Numbered from the stretch's first letter, positions 17,174-28,445 are shown. The stretch is 64,000 bases of DNA from Streptoalloteichus tenebrarius (GCF_024171885.1 NZ_JAMTCP010000010.1:37648-101647), one strand, 5' to 3'. The notes: generated by a model from the sequence alone, not told the origin. Made by a program: numbers and translations.

Positions 17174-19675
17174 TCAGTGTGGCTTCGCCTGCTCCGGCAC
17201 GTCCGGAACCGGAGGGCGCAGCACGGCGGGCCGGGTGAGGACCGTCCTGGTCCTGGGCAGCGCGCCGGACGTGGTCGGCCCCTCCGGCGTCGTCCGCCGG
17301 CGCTCCCTGGGCGTCGGCGGCCGTTCGAGGCCCGCCGCCATCGCGATCGCCCTGTCCCACTCCGGGTCGGCGTAGTAGTCCGAGTGGCCGAGCACGCCCG
17401 GCGTCCACCGGCGCCCGTCGACCGGCGTGGACTGCGGGTCGGGCAACCAGTGGTCCCCGCCCAGCACCAACGCGCCCGTGTCGCTGCGCACCGCCGACGG
17501 CAGCGGGCCCTCGGCCCCGTCCTGCCGGAAGCCCACGCCGAGCAGCTTTCCGCCGTAGACCTGCCGGCTCCACGTGGACACCGCGCCGCCGAGCGGGTCG
17601 GTGCCCCGGCACAGCGAGCGCCAGCGACCGCGCAGCTCGCCGCTCAGCTCGACCAACGAGGAGTGCGGCACCACCGCGGGGAACGCCCTCGGGTAGGCCC
17701 ACTGGAGCTGCGAACCCGCCGTCACCAGGCCCACCCGGCCCCGCTCGGACTCCGGCAGCGCCTGGAGCACCCTGGCCACCGCCACCGCGGCCAGCAGGCT
17801 GCCCTGGCTGTGCCCGACCAGCACGACCCTGGTCCCCGGCCGCTCCAGGTGTTCCAGCGCCCGCGCGGTCAGCTCGGGGACCACCTTCAACGCGTAGCAG
17901 GGCGGCACCGTCGGGTGCGCCTCGCGGGGCCAGAACGAGGCCAGGTCGGCCAGCAACCCCACCCGCCGGGCGGTGTCCGGCCGGCAGGCCGCGACGTAGA
18001 CGATCCGGAGCAACCCCACCGCGAGGGCGGCGAGCGCGACGACCCCGACGGCGGACAGCGGCTCGGCCCACCCCGGCATGCCCCGCCCCGCGAGCCCGAT
18101 CCCGGCCGCGACGACCGCGCCGAGGGTGAGCAGCCCGGTGAACGCCAACAACACCCGGTGCGCGTGCCGCCGCTCCAGCTCGGCCAGCCACCACGCCCCC
18201 GCGGCCACCCTGGCGTCCTCGGGACGACCGGCGTGCAACAACTCCACCTCGGGCGGCACGAACCGCCCCCGGCGCTCCGCGACCTGGCGCAGGAGCGCGA
18301 GCGCCGCGGCCACCCCGAGCGCGGCGACCAGCGTCAGCACGGCGCCCGCGCCCCACAGCAGGGTGATGCCGCTGTACCCCCACGGCAGCACCAGTTCGGG
18401 TGAACGCAGGAGCTGCCGCGCGGTGATCGCCAAGCCGGCGCCGAACCCGCCGCCGAGCAGCCCGGCCAGCACCAGCACCGGCGCGGCCATCCACCCGCCC
18501 GCCCAGGGGCGGAGCTCCCGGGGCTGTCCCGCCCACCCGGGCCGCGCCAGCCAGGCGGAGGGCGCCAGCAGCGCCGCCAGCAGCCCGCAGCACACCGCCA
18601 GCCCGACCGCGACGGCGAGCACCGTGTCGTCGGAGCCGGGCAGGGCGCCGGTCATCGGCGGCGGGGTCAGGGCGGTCAGTGCGAACAGCACGACCGCGCA
18701 GCTCAGCAGGACCAGGCGCGGCCCGGGCCCCAGCGCGCGCCGGACGCGGTCGTCCTTCTGCGCGCCCGTCGGGTCGTCGAGCGCCAGCACACCGGCCACG
18801 CTGACCACCAGCAGGGCCACCGAGGCCCACCACAACACCACCACGGCGCCCGTCACGGCTGGACCGGCGGGGCCGCCGGTCATCAGGAACGCCGTCACGG
18901 CGAGCGCGCCGACGGTGTGCAGCGAGCGCAGCGCGGGCGTGTCCGGGTCGGCCACGACGGTGGCCGCCGGCATCTGCTGGAGTTGCCGCGCCGGCGCGTC
19001 GGGACGCGCGTCGTGCGGCCGCCACTCCACGGACGAGACCCGGTGCAGCCCGAGGATCACCAGGGCCACCGGGAGCATGCCCAGGACGGCGCGTGGCACC
19101 GACAGCTCACGCAGCCACCCGGGCGCCACTGGAAGGCAGGACGCGCCGGGGGCCAGGCACTGCGCCGCGACCAGGTCGACGGTCACCACCGCGCACTGGG
19201 CGACGAACAGCAGGGTGAGCAGCAGCGCCGCCAGCCGCAGCACGCCGCGCAACAGCAGGCACAGCACCGCGGAGGCCCTGCTGGCCGTGTCCGGCGTGGC
19301 GGCTGTGTTGTCCGCGTCGCCCGCGTTGGCTGTGTTGGTCTTGTTGTTCTCCCGCGCCGGCGGCAGCATCCAGTGCGCGACGTTGGCCATCGAGAACGGG
19401 AACAGCAACGCCCACGTCGCCTTGGACCAGCCACCGGAGGTCATCCGACCCCAGACGTAGCCCTCGACGGTCCGCGGCACCGGCCGCCCGCCGGCGTGCA
19501 GCACCGGCCCCGGGGCCGGCCGGCGCATCCGGTCGGCCGGCCGGACGACGCGGCCCACCGCGTCGCCGGAGACGTCCACCGCGGCCACCGAGTCGACCAA
19601 CGACTCCGCGGTGGTCCCCATCACCCCGTGGACGCGCAGCTCCACCACGCGCGTGTCCGGCCCTGGCACCAGCAC
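17174..19675 (-). CDS. multi-spanning membrane protein with a split alpha/beta-hydrolase domain
   Basis: An 833-residue protein starting with GTG after GAGGAGG. Residues 10-21 (VVELRVHGVMGT) look like the first strand and oxyanion loop of an alpha/beta hydrolase; residues 592-660 hold the nucleophile elbow VVLVGHSQGSLLAAV (Ser623) and following helix; Asp693 and His764 (LGHSDYY) are candidate triad partners. Between these, residues about 140-563 contain roughly ten hydrophobic segments and loops. The protein therefore seems to be a hydrolase into which a membrane domain is inserted, with the catalytic parts on the same side. Substrate is unknown; a lipid is plausible. It is divergent from ahcY and 3' adjoins IS debris. 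Confidence 0.75.
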   Translation of the reverse strand: MLVPGPDTRVVELRVHGVMGTTAESLVDSVAAVDVSGDAVGRVVRPADRMRRPAPGPVLHAGGRPVPRTVEGYVWGRMTSGGWSKATWALLFPFSMANVAHWMLPPARENNKTNTANAGDADNTAATPDTASRASAVLCLLLRGVLRLAALLLTLLFVAQCAVVTVDLVAAQCLAPGASCLPVAPGWLRELSVPRAVLGMLPVALVILGLHRVSSVEWRPHDARPDAPARQLQQMPAATVVADPDTPALRSLHTVGALAVTAFLMTGGPAGPAVTGAVVVLWWASVALLVVSVAGVLALDDPTGAQKDDRVRRALGPGPRLVLLSCAVVLFALTALTPPPMTGALPGSDDTVLAVAVGLAVCCGLLAALLAPSAWLARPGWAGQPRELRPWAGGWMAAPVLVLAGLLGGGFGAGLAITARQLLRSPELVLPWGYSGITLLWGAGAVLTLVAALGVAAALALLRQVAERRGRFVPPEVELLHAGRPEDARVAAGAWWLAELERRHAHRVLLAFTGLLTLGAVVAAGIGLAGRGMPGWAEPLSAVGVVALAALAVGLLRIVYVAACRPDTARRVGLLADLASFWPREAHPTVPPCYALKVVPELTARALEHLERPGTRVVLVGHSQGSLLAAVAVARVLQALPESERGRVGLVTAGSQLQWAYPRAFPAVVPHSSLVELSGELRGRWRSLCRGTDPLGGAVSTWSRQVYGGKLLGVGFRQDGAEGPLPSAVRSDTGALVLGGDHWLPDPQSTPVDGRRWTPGVLGHSDYYADPEWDRAIAMAAGLERPPTPRERRRTTPEGPTTSGALPRTRTVLTRPAVLRPPVPDVPEQAKPH

Positions 19676-19839
19676 GGCCGCCTCCTCGAACTGCCTGGTC
19701 GTGGCTGTCGCTGCGGGGACAGAGGTCGATCCTCGTCAATCTTGCGCCAAGTAACGGAGCCTCGACTGGTTTTCCTGGCAAACGGCGTGGCGGGGGATAG
19801 GGTTCGGGGTGGCCCCCTAGGACGTGGAGGAAACTCGCG

Positions 19840-21303
<1,464 letters not shown>

Positions 21304-21383
21304 TCCCGGCCCCCCCGATGCCGGAGCGCCGGCGTGGCCCGGCGGGGCCGCCCCCGTGCGTTCGTTCGCGCATGAGTTGACCA

Positions 21384-21420
21384 GCGGAACGCCGCCGACG
21401 AAGCGTCGGCGGCGTTCCGC
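21384..21420 (+). terminator. intrinsic terminator of ahcY
   Basis: A perfect 17-base inverted repeat (21384-21400 with 21404-21420), a 3-base loop, and TTT right after the stem. It also lies just beyond the 3' end of the convergent unknown gene. Confidence 0.8.
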
Positions 21421-21458
21421 TTTCCGCGGGTGGGGGCGGACCCGCGCGGCACGGGGGA

Positions 21459-22424
21459 TCAGCCGACGGGCGCGGACCCGTTCGCCTGCGCCGGCGGCAG
21501 GTCGTGCTCCTGCCTCCCCGGCGGCCTCGTGCCGGGCACCGCGTCCAGCAGCGGCGCGTCCGGCGCGGCGACCGGGGATCGGCGCTCGTCGGCCAGTGTC
21601 CGCCCGAGGTTGTCCACGACGTGGACCGCGAGTTCCCACAGGCGTTCGCGGCTGCTGTCGTCGAGCTGGTCCAGCACGGCGGCCAACCGCTCCAGCGTCC
21701 GCCACCCCGCGCTGTCGGGTCGGCGTTCCTCCGAAGAGGACACCGACGCCACCGGCGTCACCTCGACCGGTTGACCCGGCTCCTCGCCGCACAGCCGGGC
21801 GAACACCCCGTCCAGCTCGGCGATCTCCCTGATCCGCTCGGGGTGCTGCCGCACCCACCAGATCCGGGCGCTGGTGACCTGGTCGAACGCGACCGTGCGC
21901 AGGTGGTCGACCTCCTCGGCCTCCAACTCCCTGCGCAACCGGCTGACCTCCCGGTCGCGGCGCAGCCGTTCGTGCTCCTCGGCCGCCTGCGCGCACGCCG
22001 GGGTGACGCTCAGCTCGACCGAGCCGCGCATCGACACCACGCCCTCGACCTCCCGCACCCACCCGAGCTGGCGGTTGGCCTCGGTCTGGGCGGCGGTCAC
22101 GGCGGTGACCGAGTGCGCGCGGGTGACCTGGGCGAGGATCTCGTAGGCGTAGCCGCGGACCAGGTCCTCGGGGCGCCCGTGCCGCTGGTCGCCGTCGGGC
22201 AGCATCTGCCAGGTCAGGTCGAGGGCGGCGTCGAACCAGACGCCGGGGAGGTCGCTGGGCGCGCGCGTGGCGAGGGTGGTCTGTCGGACCGACGACGGCA
22301 GGCCCGTCGGCTTGGGCGGCGGCTGTCGCTGGAACGGGTCGGGTGGCGGGTAGGGGGCGGACCGGGGACCGGAGCCGGTGGGCTCGGTCATGAAGAGCCG
22401 CCTGAACCAATCGGCTGTTCCCAT
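21459..22424 (-). CDS. hypothetical coiled-coil protein
   Basis: A 321-residue protein not recognised as a named family. The N-terminus is Pro-rich (residues 15-50). A central part (RHGRPEDLVRGYAYEILAQV) leads to a beta-rich stretch EGVVSMRGSVELSVTP and then a charged helical region of about 60 residues (EEHERLRRDREVSRLRREL) likely to form a coiled coil. The tail is Pro/Gly rich. No signal peptide or transmembrane segment is seen, so it is probably cytoplasmic. The ATG at 22424 follows GGAGCACG; a second ATG at 22391 is possible. The beta-then-long-helix order recalls SPFH/stomatin-like proteins, only weakly. Confidence 0.7.
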   Translation of the reverse strand: MGTADWFRRLFMTEPTGSGPRSAPYPPPDPFQRQPPPKPTGLPSSVRQTTLATRAPSDLPGVWFDAALDLTWQMLPDGDQRHGRPEDLVRGYAYEILAQVTRAHSVTAVTAAQTEANRQLGWVREVEGVVSMRGSVELSVTPACAQAAEEHERLRRDREVSRLRRELEAEEVDHLRTVAFDQVTSARIWWVRQHPERIREIAELDGVFARLCGEEPGQPVEVTPVASVSSSEERRPDSAGWRTLERLAAVLDQLDDSSRERLWELAVHVVDNLGRTLADERRSPVAAPDAPLLDAVPGTRPPGRQEHDLPPAQANGSAPVG

Positions 22425-23154
22425 CGTCGTGCTCCGCGTTCCTGGGGTTCTCGACGTGATCGGGTCTCTGGCGCTCGTGGGCCTCGGGGTGACGGCGGTC
22501 CGCCGGAGTGTCCCCGGTGACGGCGGAGTCACGGAAGCCCCTGACCAGAGCGCGGAACGGGGCACGGCGGGGGTGCGCGGGGCGGCCCGGTCGCCACGGC
22601 CCGGGTCGCCAGCGGTTTCCGGCCTCGCGGTGGCGGTGGCGCGGCGACCCGCCCCACCCGGCGGCCGCCCTGACTGTCCACTGTGTCCTTCCGAGGTCGG
22701 ACAGCGAGTCCGTCGTGGACACCTGACGGCGTCCTCGGGTCGGTGCGCGGTGGTCGCGTCATCCCGGGGCCGCTGACCCGCGGCCGGCCGGTCCGCCCCA
22801 CGCCCACCTCGTCGACGACCGGGCCGGAGGACCCCGCGACCGGCATGCCTGACGCGCCGGTTCCGGCGGCGTTCCCCCGGTGCCTCCGGGGCAGGACGTC
22901 CGGTGGCATCGGCCGCACCTCCCCTCGAACCGGGCGGAGCCCGGCGGAACGACACTCGCGCGGTCCGGGGTCGGCGTGGTGTCCGAAACCGGACATCTCC
23001 CCGAAGATCGGGACAGGAACACCCGAACGGCGCAGCGCGGCCTGTGCGGGGCGTGACCGGCGCGCCGCGCGCGTCTGGTCCACAGTGGACCGAATGGTGG
23101 AGTCGGACGCCCCCGGATGGGCCCGCCCCGGCGACGCGGATACCGTTTCCGCAC
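22425..23154. other. intergenic region, no gene seen
   Basis: About 730 bases between the unknown coiled-coil gene and tmk, read divergently. Codon composition of the open frames is not gene-like. It contains two copies of the GTCCACNGTGGAC-type palindrome (partial at 22676, perfect at 23078-23090) and the tmk -10 at its right end. Confidence 0.5.
23141..23146 (+). promoter_or_regulatory. -10 hexamer of tmk
   Basis: TACCGT ends 8 bases before the GTG start at 23155, predicting a leaderless mRNA. Confidence 0.4.
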
Positions 23155-23796
23155 GTGGGACGGTTGGTCGTCATCGAAGGACTGGACGGGGCCGGCAAGC
23201 GCACGCTGGCCGACGCGCTCACCGCGGCGCTGACGGAGCGGGGCAGGAGGGTCGCCAGGCGCGCCTTCCCGCGCTACGGCGAGAACGTGCACGCCGACCT
23301 GGTGCGCGACGCGCTGCACGGCCGGCTCGGCGACGTGATCGACTCGGTCCACGGCATGGCCGTCCTCTACGCCCTCGACCGGCGCGACGCCGCCGCCCAG
23401 CTCCGCGCCGACCTGCTGGCCAACGACCTCGTCCTGCTCGACCGGTACGTGGCCTCCAACGCCGCCTACGGTGCGGCGCGGCTGCGCCAGGGCGCGGACG
23501 GCGAGTTCGTCGCCTGGGTCCGCCAGCTTGAGGTGGAGCGGTTCGGCGTGCCGGTGCCCGACGCCCACCTGCTGCTGCGGGTGCCGGTGGACGTCGCCGC
23601 CCAGCGCGCCGAGCACCGCGCGAACAACGAGGCGGACAGGGAGAGGGACCACTACGAGGTCGACGCCGACCTCCAGGCCCGGTGCGCCGCCGTCTACGAC
23701 GAGCTGGCCGCCGCCGGCTGGCTGGCGCCGTGGCACGTGGTGGACGGCTCGGCGGGCGTGGACGTCGCCGACCTGCTGCGCCGTGTCGGGCTCTGA
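23155..23796 (+). CDS. tmk: thymidylate kinase
   Basis: A 213-residue dTMP kinase, which makes dTDP for DNA synthesis. The start is the GTG giving VGRLVVIEGLDGAGKRTLA, with the P-loop GLDGAGKRT at once, as in the mycobacterial enzyme of the same length. The DR(Y/H) substrate motif is LLDRYVASNAAYG, and a lid region rich in Arg follows (AQRAEHRANNEADRERDHYE). It precedes mtrA as in M. tuberculosis. The open frame extends far upstream without any family similarity, so longer starts are rejected. Confidence 0.95.
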   Translation: MGRLVVIEGLDGAGKRTLADALTAALTERGRRVARRAFPRYGENVHADLVRDALHGRLGDVIDSVHGMAVLYALDRRDAAAQLRADLLANDLVLLDRYVASNAAYGAARLRQGADGEFVAWVRQLEVERFGVPVPDAHLLLRVPVDVAAQRAEHRANNEADRERDHYEVDADLQARCAAVYDELAAAGWLAPWHVVDGSAGVDVADLLRRVGL

Positions 23797-24077
23797 TCCC
23801 GCCCGGCGCCGCCGCGTGGGCGAGGCGACCGCCGCACACCACCCGACCAGTCCCTTGCGTGAGACGTCCGGGTGACGGTGCGCTGTGAACCGGCGACGCC
23901 ACGTGTCGTGCGGCCACGACCGTGTCGCGGCCGCCGGCGGCGTCCGCCGAGGGCGCCGTCTCCACCAGGGGCGACGAACTGGGAGGGGGCCCTGTGGCGA
24001 GGAGGCAGGGGGACCCGCACGGGCTGGCGCCGGTCGCCGGCCGGGGGGTGCACGGTCGGACGATGAGCAGTGCAACC

Positions 24078-24764
24078 ATGTTGGGCATGAAGGCACGCGT
24101 TCTCGTGGTGGACGACGACCCGGCCCTGGCCGAGATGCTGACGATCGTGCTCAGGGGCGAGGGCTTCGACACCGCGGTGGTCGGTGACGGCACCCGGGCG
24201 CTTCCGGCGCTGCGGGAGCTCAAGCCCGACCTGGTCCTGCTGGACCTGATGCTGCCCGGCATGAACGGCATCGACGTGTGCAAGGCCATCCGGTCCGAGT
24301 CCGGCGTGCCGATCGTGATGCTCACCGCGAAGAGCGACACCGTCGACATCGTGCTCGGCCTGGAGTCGGGCGCGGACGACTACGTGGTCAAGCCGTTCAA
24401 GCCGAAGGAGCTGGTGGCCAGGATCCGGGCGCGCCTGCGGCGCACCGACTCGGAGCCGGCCGAGATGCTCACCATCGGCGACCTCACCATCGACGTGCCC
24501 GGCCACGAGGTCATCAGGGAGGGCAGGGCCATCCAGCTCACCCCGCTGGAGTTCGACCTGCTGGTCGCGCTGGCCCGCAAGCCGAGGCAGGTGTTCACCA
24601 GGGAGGTCCTGCTGGAGCAGGTCTGGGGCTACCGGCACGCCGCGGACACCCGGCTGGTCAACGTCCACGTCCAGCGGCTGCGGTCCAAGGTGGAGAAGGA
24701 CCCCGAGCACCCCGAGGTGGTGCTCACGGTCCGCGGCGTCGGCTACAAGGCCGGCCCGCCGTGA
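24078..24764 (+). CDS. mtrA: two-component response regulator MtrA
   Basis: A 228-residue OmpR/PhoB-type regulator, partner of MtrB. The receiver domain has the acidic pocket VVDDDPALAEML, the phosphoacceptor Asp56 in LVLLDLMLPGMNG, and Lys in VVKPFKPKE; the winged-helix domain follows (LTPLEFDLLVALARKPRQVF ... RGVGYKAGPP). It is nearly identical in motif content to the M. tuberculosis protein, where MtrA controls DNA replication timing, cell division and wall hydrolases. Three ATGs are possible (24063, 24078, 24087); 24078 gives exactly the mycobacterial length and numbering. Co-transcription with mtrB and lpqB is likely (22-base gap). Confidence 0.95.
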   Translation: MLGMKARVLVVDDDPALAEMLTIVLRGEGFDTAVVGDGTRALPALRELKPDLVLLDLMLPGMNGIDVCKAIRSESGVPIVMLTAKSDTVDIVLGLESGADDYVVKPFKPKELVARIRARLRRTDSEPAEMLTIGDLTIDVPGHEVIREGRAIQLTPLEFDLLVALARKPRQVFTREVLLEQVWGYRHAADTRLVNVHVQRLRSKVEKDPEHPEVVLTVRGVGYKAGPP

Positions 24765-24786
24765 CCGGTGACCCCCACGGGCGGCC

Positions 24787-26553
24787 GTGTTGAGACGGTT
24801 CGGCGCGCGGCTGGCGCGCAAGGTCGCGAGGCGGTCCAACCGCCTGGCCGGTGAGGTCAGGCGCCGTTGGGCCGCCTTCGGCGCGCTCTGGCGGCGCTCG
24901 CTCCAGCTCCGGGTGGTGGTCAGCACGCTGGCCCTGTCCTCGGCCGTGGTCTTCGTGCTGGGCATGGTGCTCCAGACGCAGATCACCGACCGGCTGCTCA
25001 GCGCCAAGCGGCAGGCCGCGATCAGCCAGACCGAGTCCAGCGCGTCCACCATCGAGCGCGAGCTGGTGGCGGTCAACCCGGACTCGGACAACGTCGAGGC
25101 CAAGCTCACCAACGCGGTGAACAAGCTGGTCAGCCCGAGCGGCGACGACCAGGCCAACGCCGCCGCCGGCGCGTTCGAGCCGGTCCTGGCCGACGGCAGG
25201 AGGGCCGGCGACGGCCTGCGCCCCAGCGTGACCGGCCCGTTCACCGACGTGCCGCCGGAGCTGCGCAAGGAGGTCGAGCGCGAGCAGTTCACCACGCAGT
25301 ACACCACCGTCGAGCGGGCGACGGGCCGCAGCCCGGTGCTCGCCGTCGGCATCCCGGTGCGCAGCGCGGGCCGCTCGCTCCAGCTCTACCTGCTGTTCCC
25401 GCTGGACTCCGAGCAGCGCACGATCAGCCTGGTCCAGAACACGCTGGTCGTGGTGGGCCTGCTGCTCCTGCTGCTGCTCGCCGGCATCGCCAACCTGGTG
25501 ACGAGGCAGGTGGTGCGCCCCGTCCGCCAGGCGGCCGAGGTGGCCGAACGCTTCGCCGACGGCCAGCTCGACGAGCGCATGCCGGTCGTCGGCGAGGACG
25601 ACGTGGCGCGCCTGGCCGAGTCGTTCAACGAGATGGCGGCCAGCATCCAGCGGCAGATCCGGCAGCTCGAGGAGTTCGGCCAGCTCCAGCGGCAGTTCAC
25701 CTCGGACGTCTCGCACGAGCTGCGGACGCCGTTGACGACCGTGCGGATGGCCGCCGACGTGCTGCACGCCTCCCGCGAGCAGTTCCCCGAGGGACTGGCC
25801 AGGTCGACCGAGCTGATGGTGGACGAGCTGGACCGGTTCGAGGCGTTGCTCGCCGACCTGCTGGAGATCAGCCGCCTCGACGCGGGCGTGGCCGACCTGG
25901 CCGCGGAGCCGGTGGACGTGCGCGGCATCGTGCTCCGGGTCGTGGACTCGTTGCGGCCCATCGCCGAGAAGGCCGGCGTGGCGATCGTCCTGCGGACGCC
26001 CGGTGAGGGCCCGACCGGGGAGACCGGCGCGGCCGCGGCGTCCGGGCCGGTCGGGGAGCGGGAGATGCCGGAGGTGACCGCCGAGGTCGACGGCCGGCGC
26101 GTGGAACGCATCCTGCGGAACCTGCTGGCCAACGCGGTCGACCACGGCGAGGGCCAACCGATCGAGGTGTGGCTGGCCGCCGACGACCGGGCGGTCGCGG
26201 TGGCCGTGCGCGACCACGGCGTCGGCCTGCGCCCCGGCGAGGAGGAGCTGGTGTTCACCCGCTTCTGGCGGGCCGACCCGTCCCGCAACCGGCGCACCGG
26301 CGGCACCGGCCTCGGCCTGTCCATCAGCCTGGAGGACGCCCGGCTGCACGGCGGCTGGCTGGAGGCGTGGGGCGAACCGGGCGCGGGGGCCTGCTTCCGG
26401 CTCACCGTGCCCCGGAGGCAGGGCGAGGAGCTGACCGGGAGCCCCCTGCCGCTGCCACCCGACGCGCCGGCGCGGGACCAGGAGGAGGAGACCGGGGCCG
26501 GTGATCCGGCCGAGCTGGCCGCGGGCCGGCAGCAGCGAGGGGAGGCCGGGTGA
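24787..26553 (+). CDS. mtrB: sensor histidine kinase MtrB
   Basis: A 588-residue membrane histidine kinase paired with MtrA. Two transmembrane segments (about residues 45-65 and 217-237) bracket an extracytoplasmic sensor domain; a HAMP region follows (RQVVRPVRQAAEVAERF), then the dimerisation helix with phosphoacceptor His310 in DVSHELRTPLTTVRM, and the ATPase domain with NLLANAVDHG, VRDHGVGL and GGTGLGLSIS. The C-terminal 50 residues are Pro/Glu rich. The GTG at 24787 is the best start; the stop overlaps the lpqB start by four bases (GTGA). Confidence 0.95.
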   Translation: MLRRFGARLARKVARRSNRLAGEVRRRWAAFGALWRRSLQLRVVVSTLALSSAVVFVLGMVLQTQITDRLLSAKRQAAISQTESSASTIERELVAVNPDSDNVEAKLTNAVNKLVSPSGDDQANAAAGAFEPVLADGRRAGDGLRPSVTGPFTDVPPELRKEVEREQFTTQYTTVERATGRSPVLAVGIPVRSAGRSLQLYLLFPLDSEQRTISLVQNTLVVVGLLLLLLLAGIANLVTRQVVRPVRQAAEVAERFADGQLDERMPVVGEDDVARLAESFNEMAASIQRQIRQLEEFGQLQRQFTSDVSHELRTPLTTVRMAADVLHASREQFPEGLARSTELMVDELDRFEALLADLLEISRLDAGVADLAAEPVDVRGIVLRVVDSLRPIAEKAGVAIVLRTPGEGPTGETGAAAASGPVGEREMPEVTAEVDGRRVERILRNLLANAVDHGEGQPIEVWLAADDRAVAVAVRDHGVGLRPGEEELVFTRFWRADPSRNRRTGGTGLGLSISLEDARLHGGWLEAWGEPGAGACFRLTVPRRQGEELTGSPLPLPPDAPARDQEEETGAGDPAELAAGRQQRGEAG

Positions 26554-28319
26554 GACGCCACGACGGACGGGGACGGACGCGGCGGGGCGGGGCGGCCCGC
26601 CTGCTCGCGGTGCTCGCGGTCGCGCTGACCCTGGTCGGCTGCGCGACGATCCCGGAGACCTCGGAGCCGGAGGCGGTCGGCCCCAGGGGCGACAGCCGAC
26701 GCGGCGGGCAGACCGCGCAGCCGCCCCGCAACGCCGACCCGCTCACGCTCGTCCGCCGCTACGTCGAGGCCAGCTCCAACCCGGAGGGCGGGCACGCCTC
26801 GGCCAAGGCGTACCTGACCAGGAAGGCCAGGGGGAACTGGCGGGACGACACGTCCGTGTGGATCATCGCCAGGGAGTTCGACACCGTCTACACCGGGGAC
26901 AGGGACGGCGGGCGGTCGGAGGACCAGGCCAGGGTCCTGCTGCGCGGCAAGTGGAAGGGGCGGCTGGTCAGGGACAACGCCTTCCTCCCCGAGTCCGGCG
27001 ACTTCGAGCTCCAGCTCCGGCTGGAGAAGGAGGACGGCGAGTGGCGCCTGGCCGAGGTGCCGGACGGCGTCGTCACCACGATCGACGGGTTCAACGAGAA
27101 CTACACCCCCGCGCCGGTCTACTTCCTCAACCCCCGGCGCAACACGATGGTCGCCGACGTGCGGTACGTGCAGACCCAGCCCGCCAGCGCCCAGGCCAAC
27201 ACGGTGGTCGACATGCTGCTGCGCGGCCCGTCCAGCGCGTTGCGGGACTCGGTCCGCAGCGCGATCCCCGAGGGCGTGCGGACCAGGAGCAACGTGGCCG
27301 AGGGAACCGACGGCGCGATGCTGGTCAACCTCAGCGACCTCGGGCAGCAGACACCGCAGAGCCGGCAGCTCATCGTCGCGCAGATCGTGTTGTCCCTGGA
27401 GAAGGTGACCAACACCCGGATCAAGGTGCTCAGCGAGAACGTGCCGGTCGTGCCGGACCAGCCGGACTGGCGGCGCGGCGACGTGGCCTCGTTCGTCCCG
27501 GAGGCCGCGCCGAACCAGGACCTGCGCGGGATGGTGGCCGTCGGCGGGCGGCTGCGCTCGCTGTCCAGGGGCGAGCCGGTCAAGGGGCCGGTCAGCGGCT
27601 ACGACGTCGTCAGCGCCGCCCAGTCGGTGGACGGTGGGAAGCTGGCCGCCGTGGTGCGGGTCCCCAGCGGCGGGGTCGTGTTGCGGGTTGGCCCGGCCGA
27701 GGAGGCGTTGTCCGAGGCCACCCAGCCGGTGGGGCAGATGACCAGGCCGACGTGGATGCCGCCCGCCGGGGACAAGGGCGCCACCGAGGTGTGGACGGTC
27801 ACCGAGGGCAGCACCGTGCTCAGCGTCAGCGCCAACGGTCAGGGCGGCTGGAGCAGTCGGCAGGTCAACGCGACCGAGCTGACCAACAACGGCCCGATCA
27901 GCGACCTGCGGCTGTCCCGGGACGGGATCAGGGTGGCCGCCGTGGTGGGCGGCCGGTTGTTCCTCGGCAGCGTCGTGGACAACGGCGGCGAGATCAGCGT
28001 CCGCAACGTGCGCAAGGTGCTCCCCGACGTGCTCAACACGGTGACCAGCGTCGACTGGCAGGGGCCGAACACGGTGGTCGCCGCGTCGAGCAGCAACTCC
28101 ACGCCCGTCGTCCGGGTGACGGTGGACGGCAGGGAGTGGAAGCTCTACAACGCGTCCAACCTGACCCCGCCGGTGACGGCGGTCGCGGCGGCGCCGAACC
28201 GCCAGGTCGTCGTCGCGGACAGCCGGGGCCTGTGGACGACGGTGGACGACACCGAGGTCTGGCGGGTGCACGACAGCAACATCGCCCAGGCGGGGGCGAT
28301 CCCGTTCTACCCGGGCTGA
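26550..28319 (+). CDS. lpqB: lipoprotein LpqB, MtrAB accessory factor
   Basis: A 589-residue exported lipoprotein with lipobox LTLVGCATI (Cys31). A GerMN/sporulation-germination type domain covers roughly residues 190-320 (TPAPVYFLNPRRNTM ... LSLEKVTNTRIKVL), followed by a beta-propeller-like region to the end (repeats of LxVSANGQGG, LRLSRDGIRVAAVVGGRLF). LpqB in mycobacteria binds the MtrB sensor domain and modulates MtrA phosphorylation. Its start overlaps the mtrB stop, so the three genes form one translationally coupled operon. Confidence 0.95.
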   Translation: MRRHDGRGRTRRGGAARLLAVLAVALTLVGCATIPETSEPEAVGPRGDSRRGGQTAQPPRNADPLTLVRRYVEASSNPEGGHASAKAYLTRKARGNWRDDTSVWIIAREFDTVYTGDRDGGRSEDQARVLLRGKWKGRLVRDNAFLPESGDFELQLRLEKEDGEWRLAEVPDGVVTTIDGFNENYTPAPVYFLNPRRNTMVADVRYVQTQPASAQANTVVDMLLRGPSSALRDSVRSAIPEGVRTRSNVAEGTDGAMLVNLSDLGQQTPQSRQLIVAQIVLSLEKVTNTRIKVLSENVPVVPDQPDWRRGDVASFVPEAAPNQDLRGMVAVGGRLRSLSRGEPVKGPVSGYDVVSAAQSVDGGKLAAVVRVPSGGVVLRVGPAEEALSEATQPVGQMTRPTWMPPAGDKGATEVWTVTEGSTVLSVSANGQGGWSSRQVNATELTNNGPISDLRLSRDGIRVAAVVGGRLFLGSVVDNGGEISVRNVRKVLPDVLNTVTSVDWQGPNTVVAASSSNSTPVVRVTVDGREWKLYNASNLTPPVTAVAAAPNRQVVVADSRGLWTTVDDTEVWRVHDSNIAQAGAIPFYPG

Positions 28320-28445
28320 GCGCGTCCGTCTGGCCGGGGCGGCGCAAGCGCTTTTCCCGGGCAGGGTGAAGATTTCCCGGATTTCTCCCCCTTCCGAGGG
28401 GAGAGGGGCCAGGAAGTGTCGGGGGCTTCTCGGATCGTCGCCCCC

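Noticed and set aside
19700..19839. S-adenosylhomocysteine riboswitch before ahcY
   Set aside because: The leader lacks the conserved SAH-aptamer core sequences that I would expect; a simple promoter with a TAGGGT hexamer explains the region.
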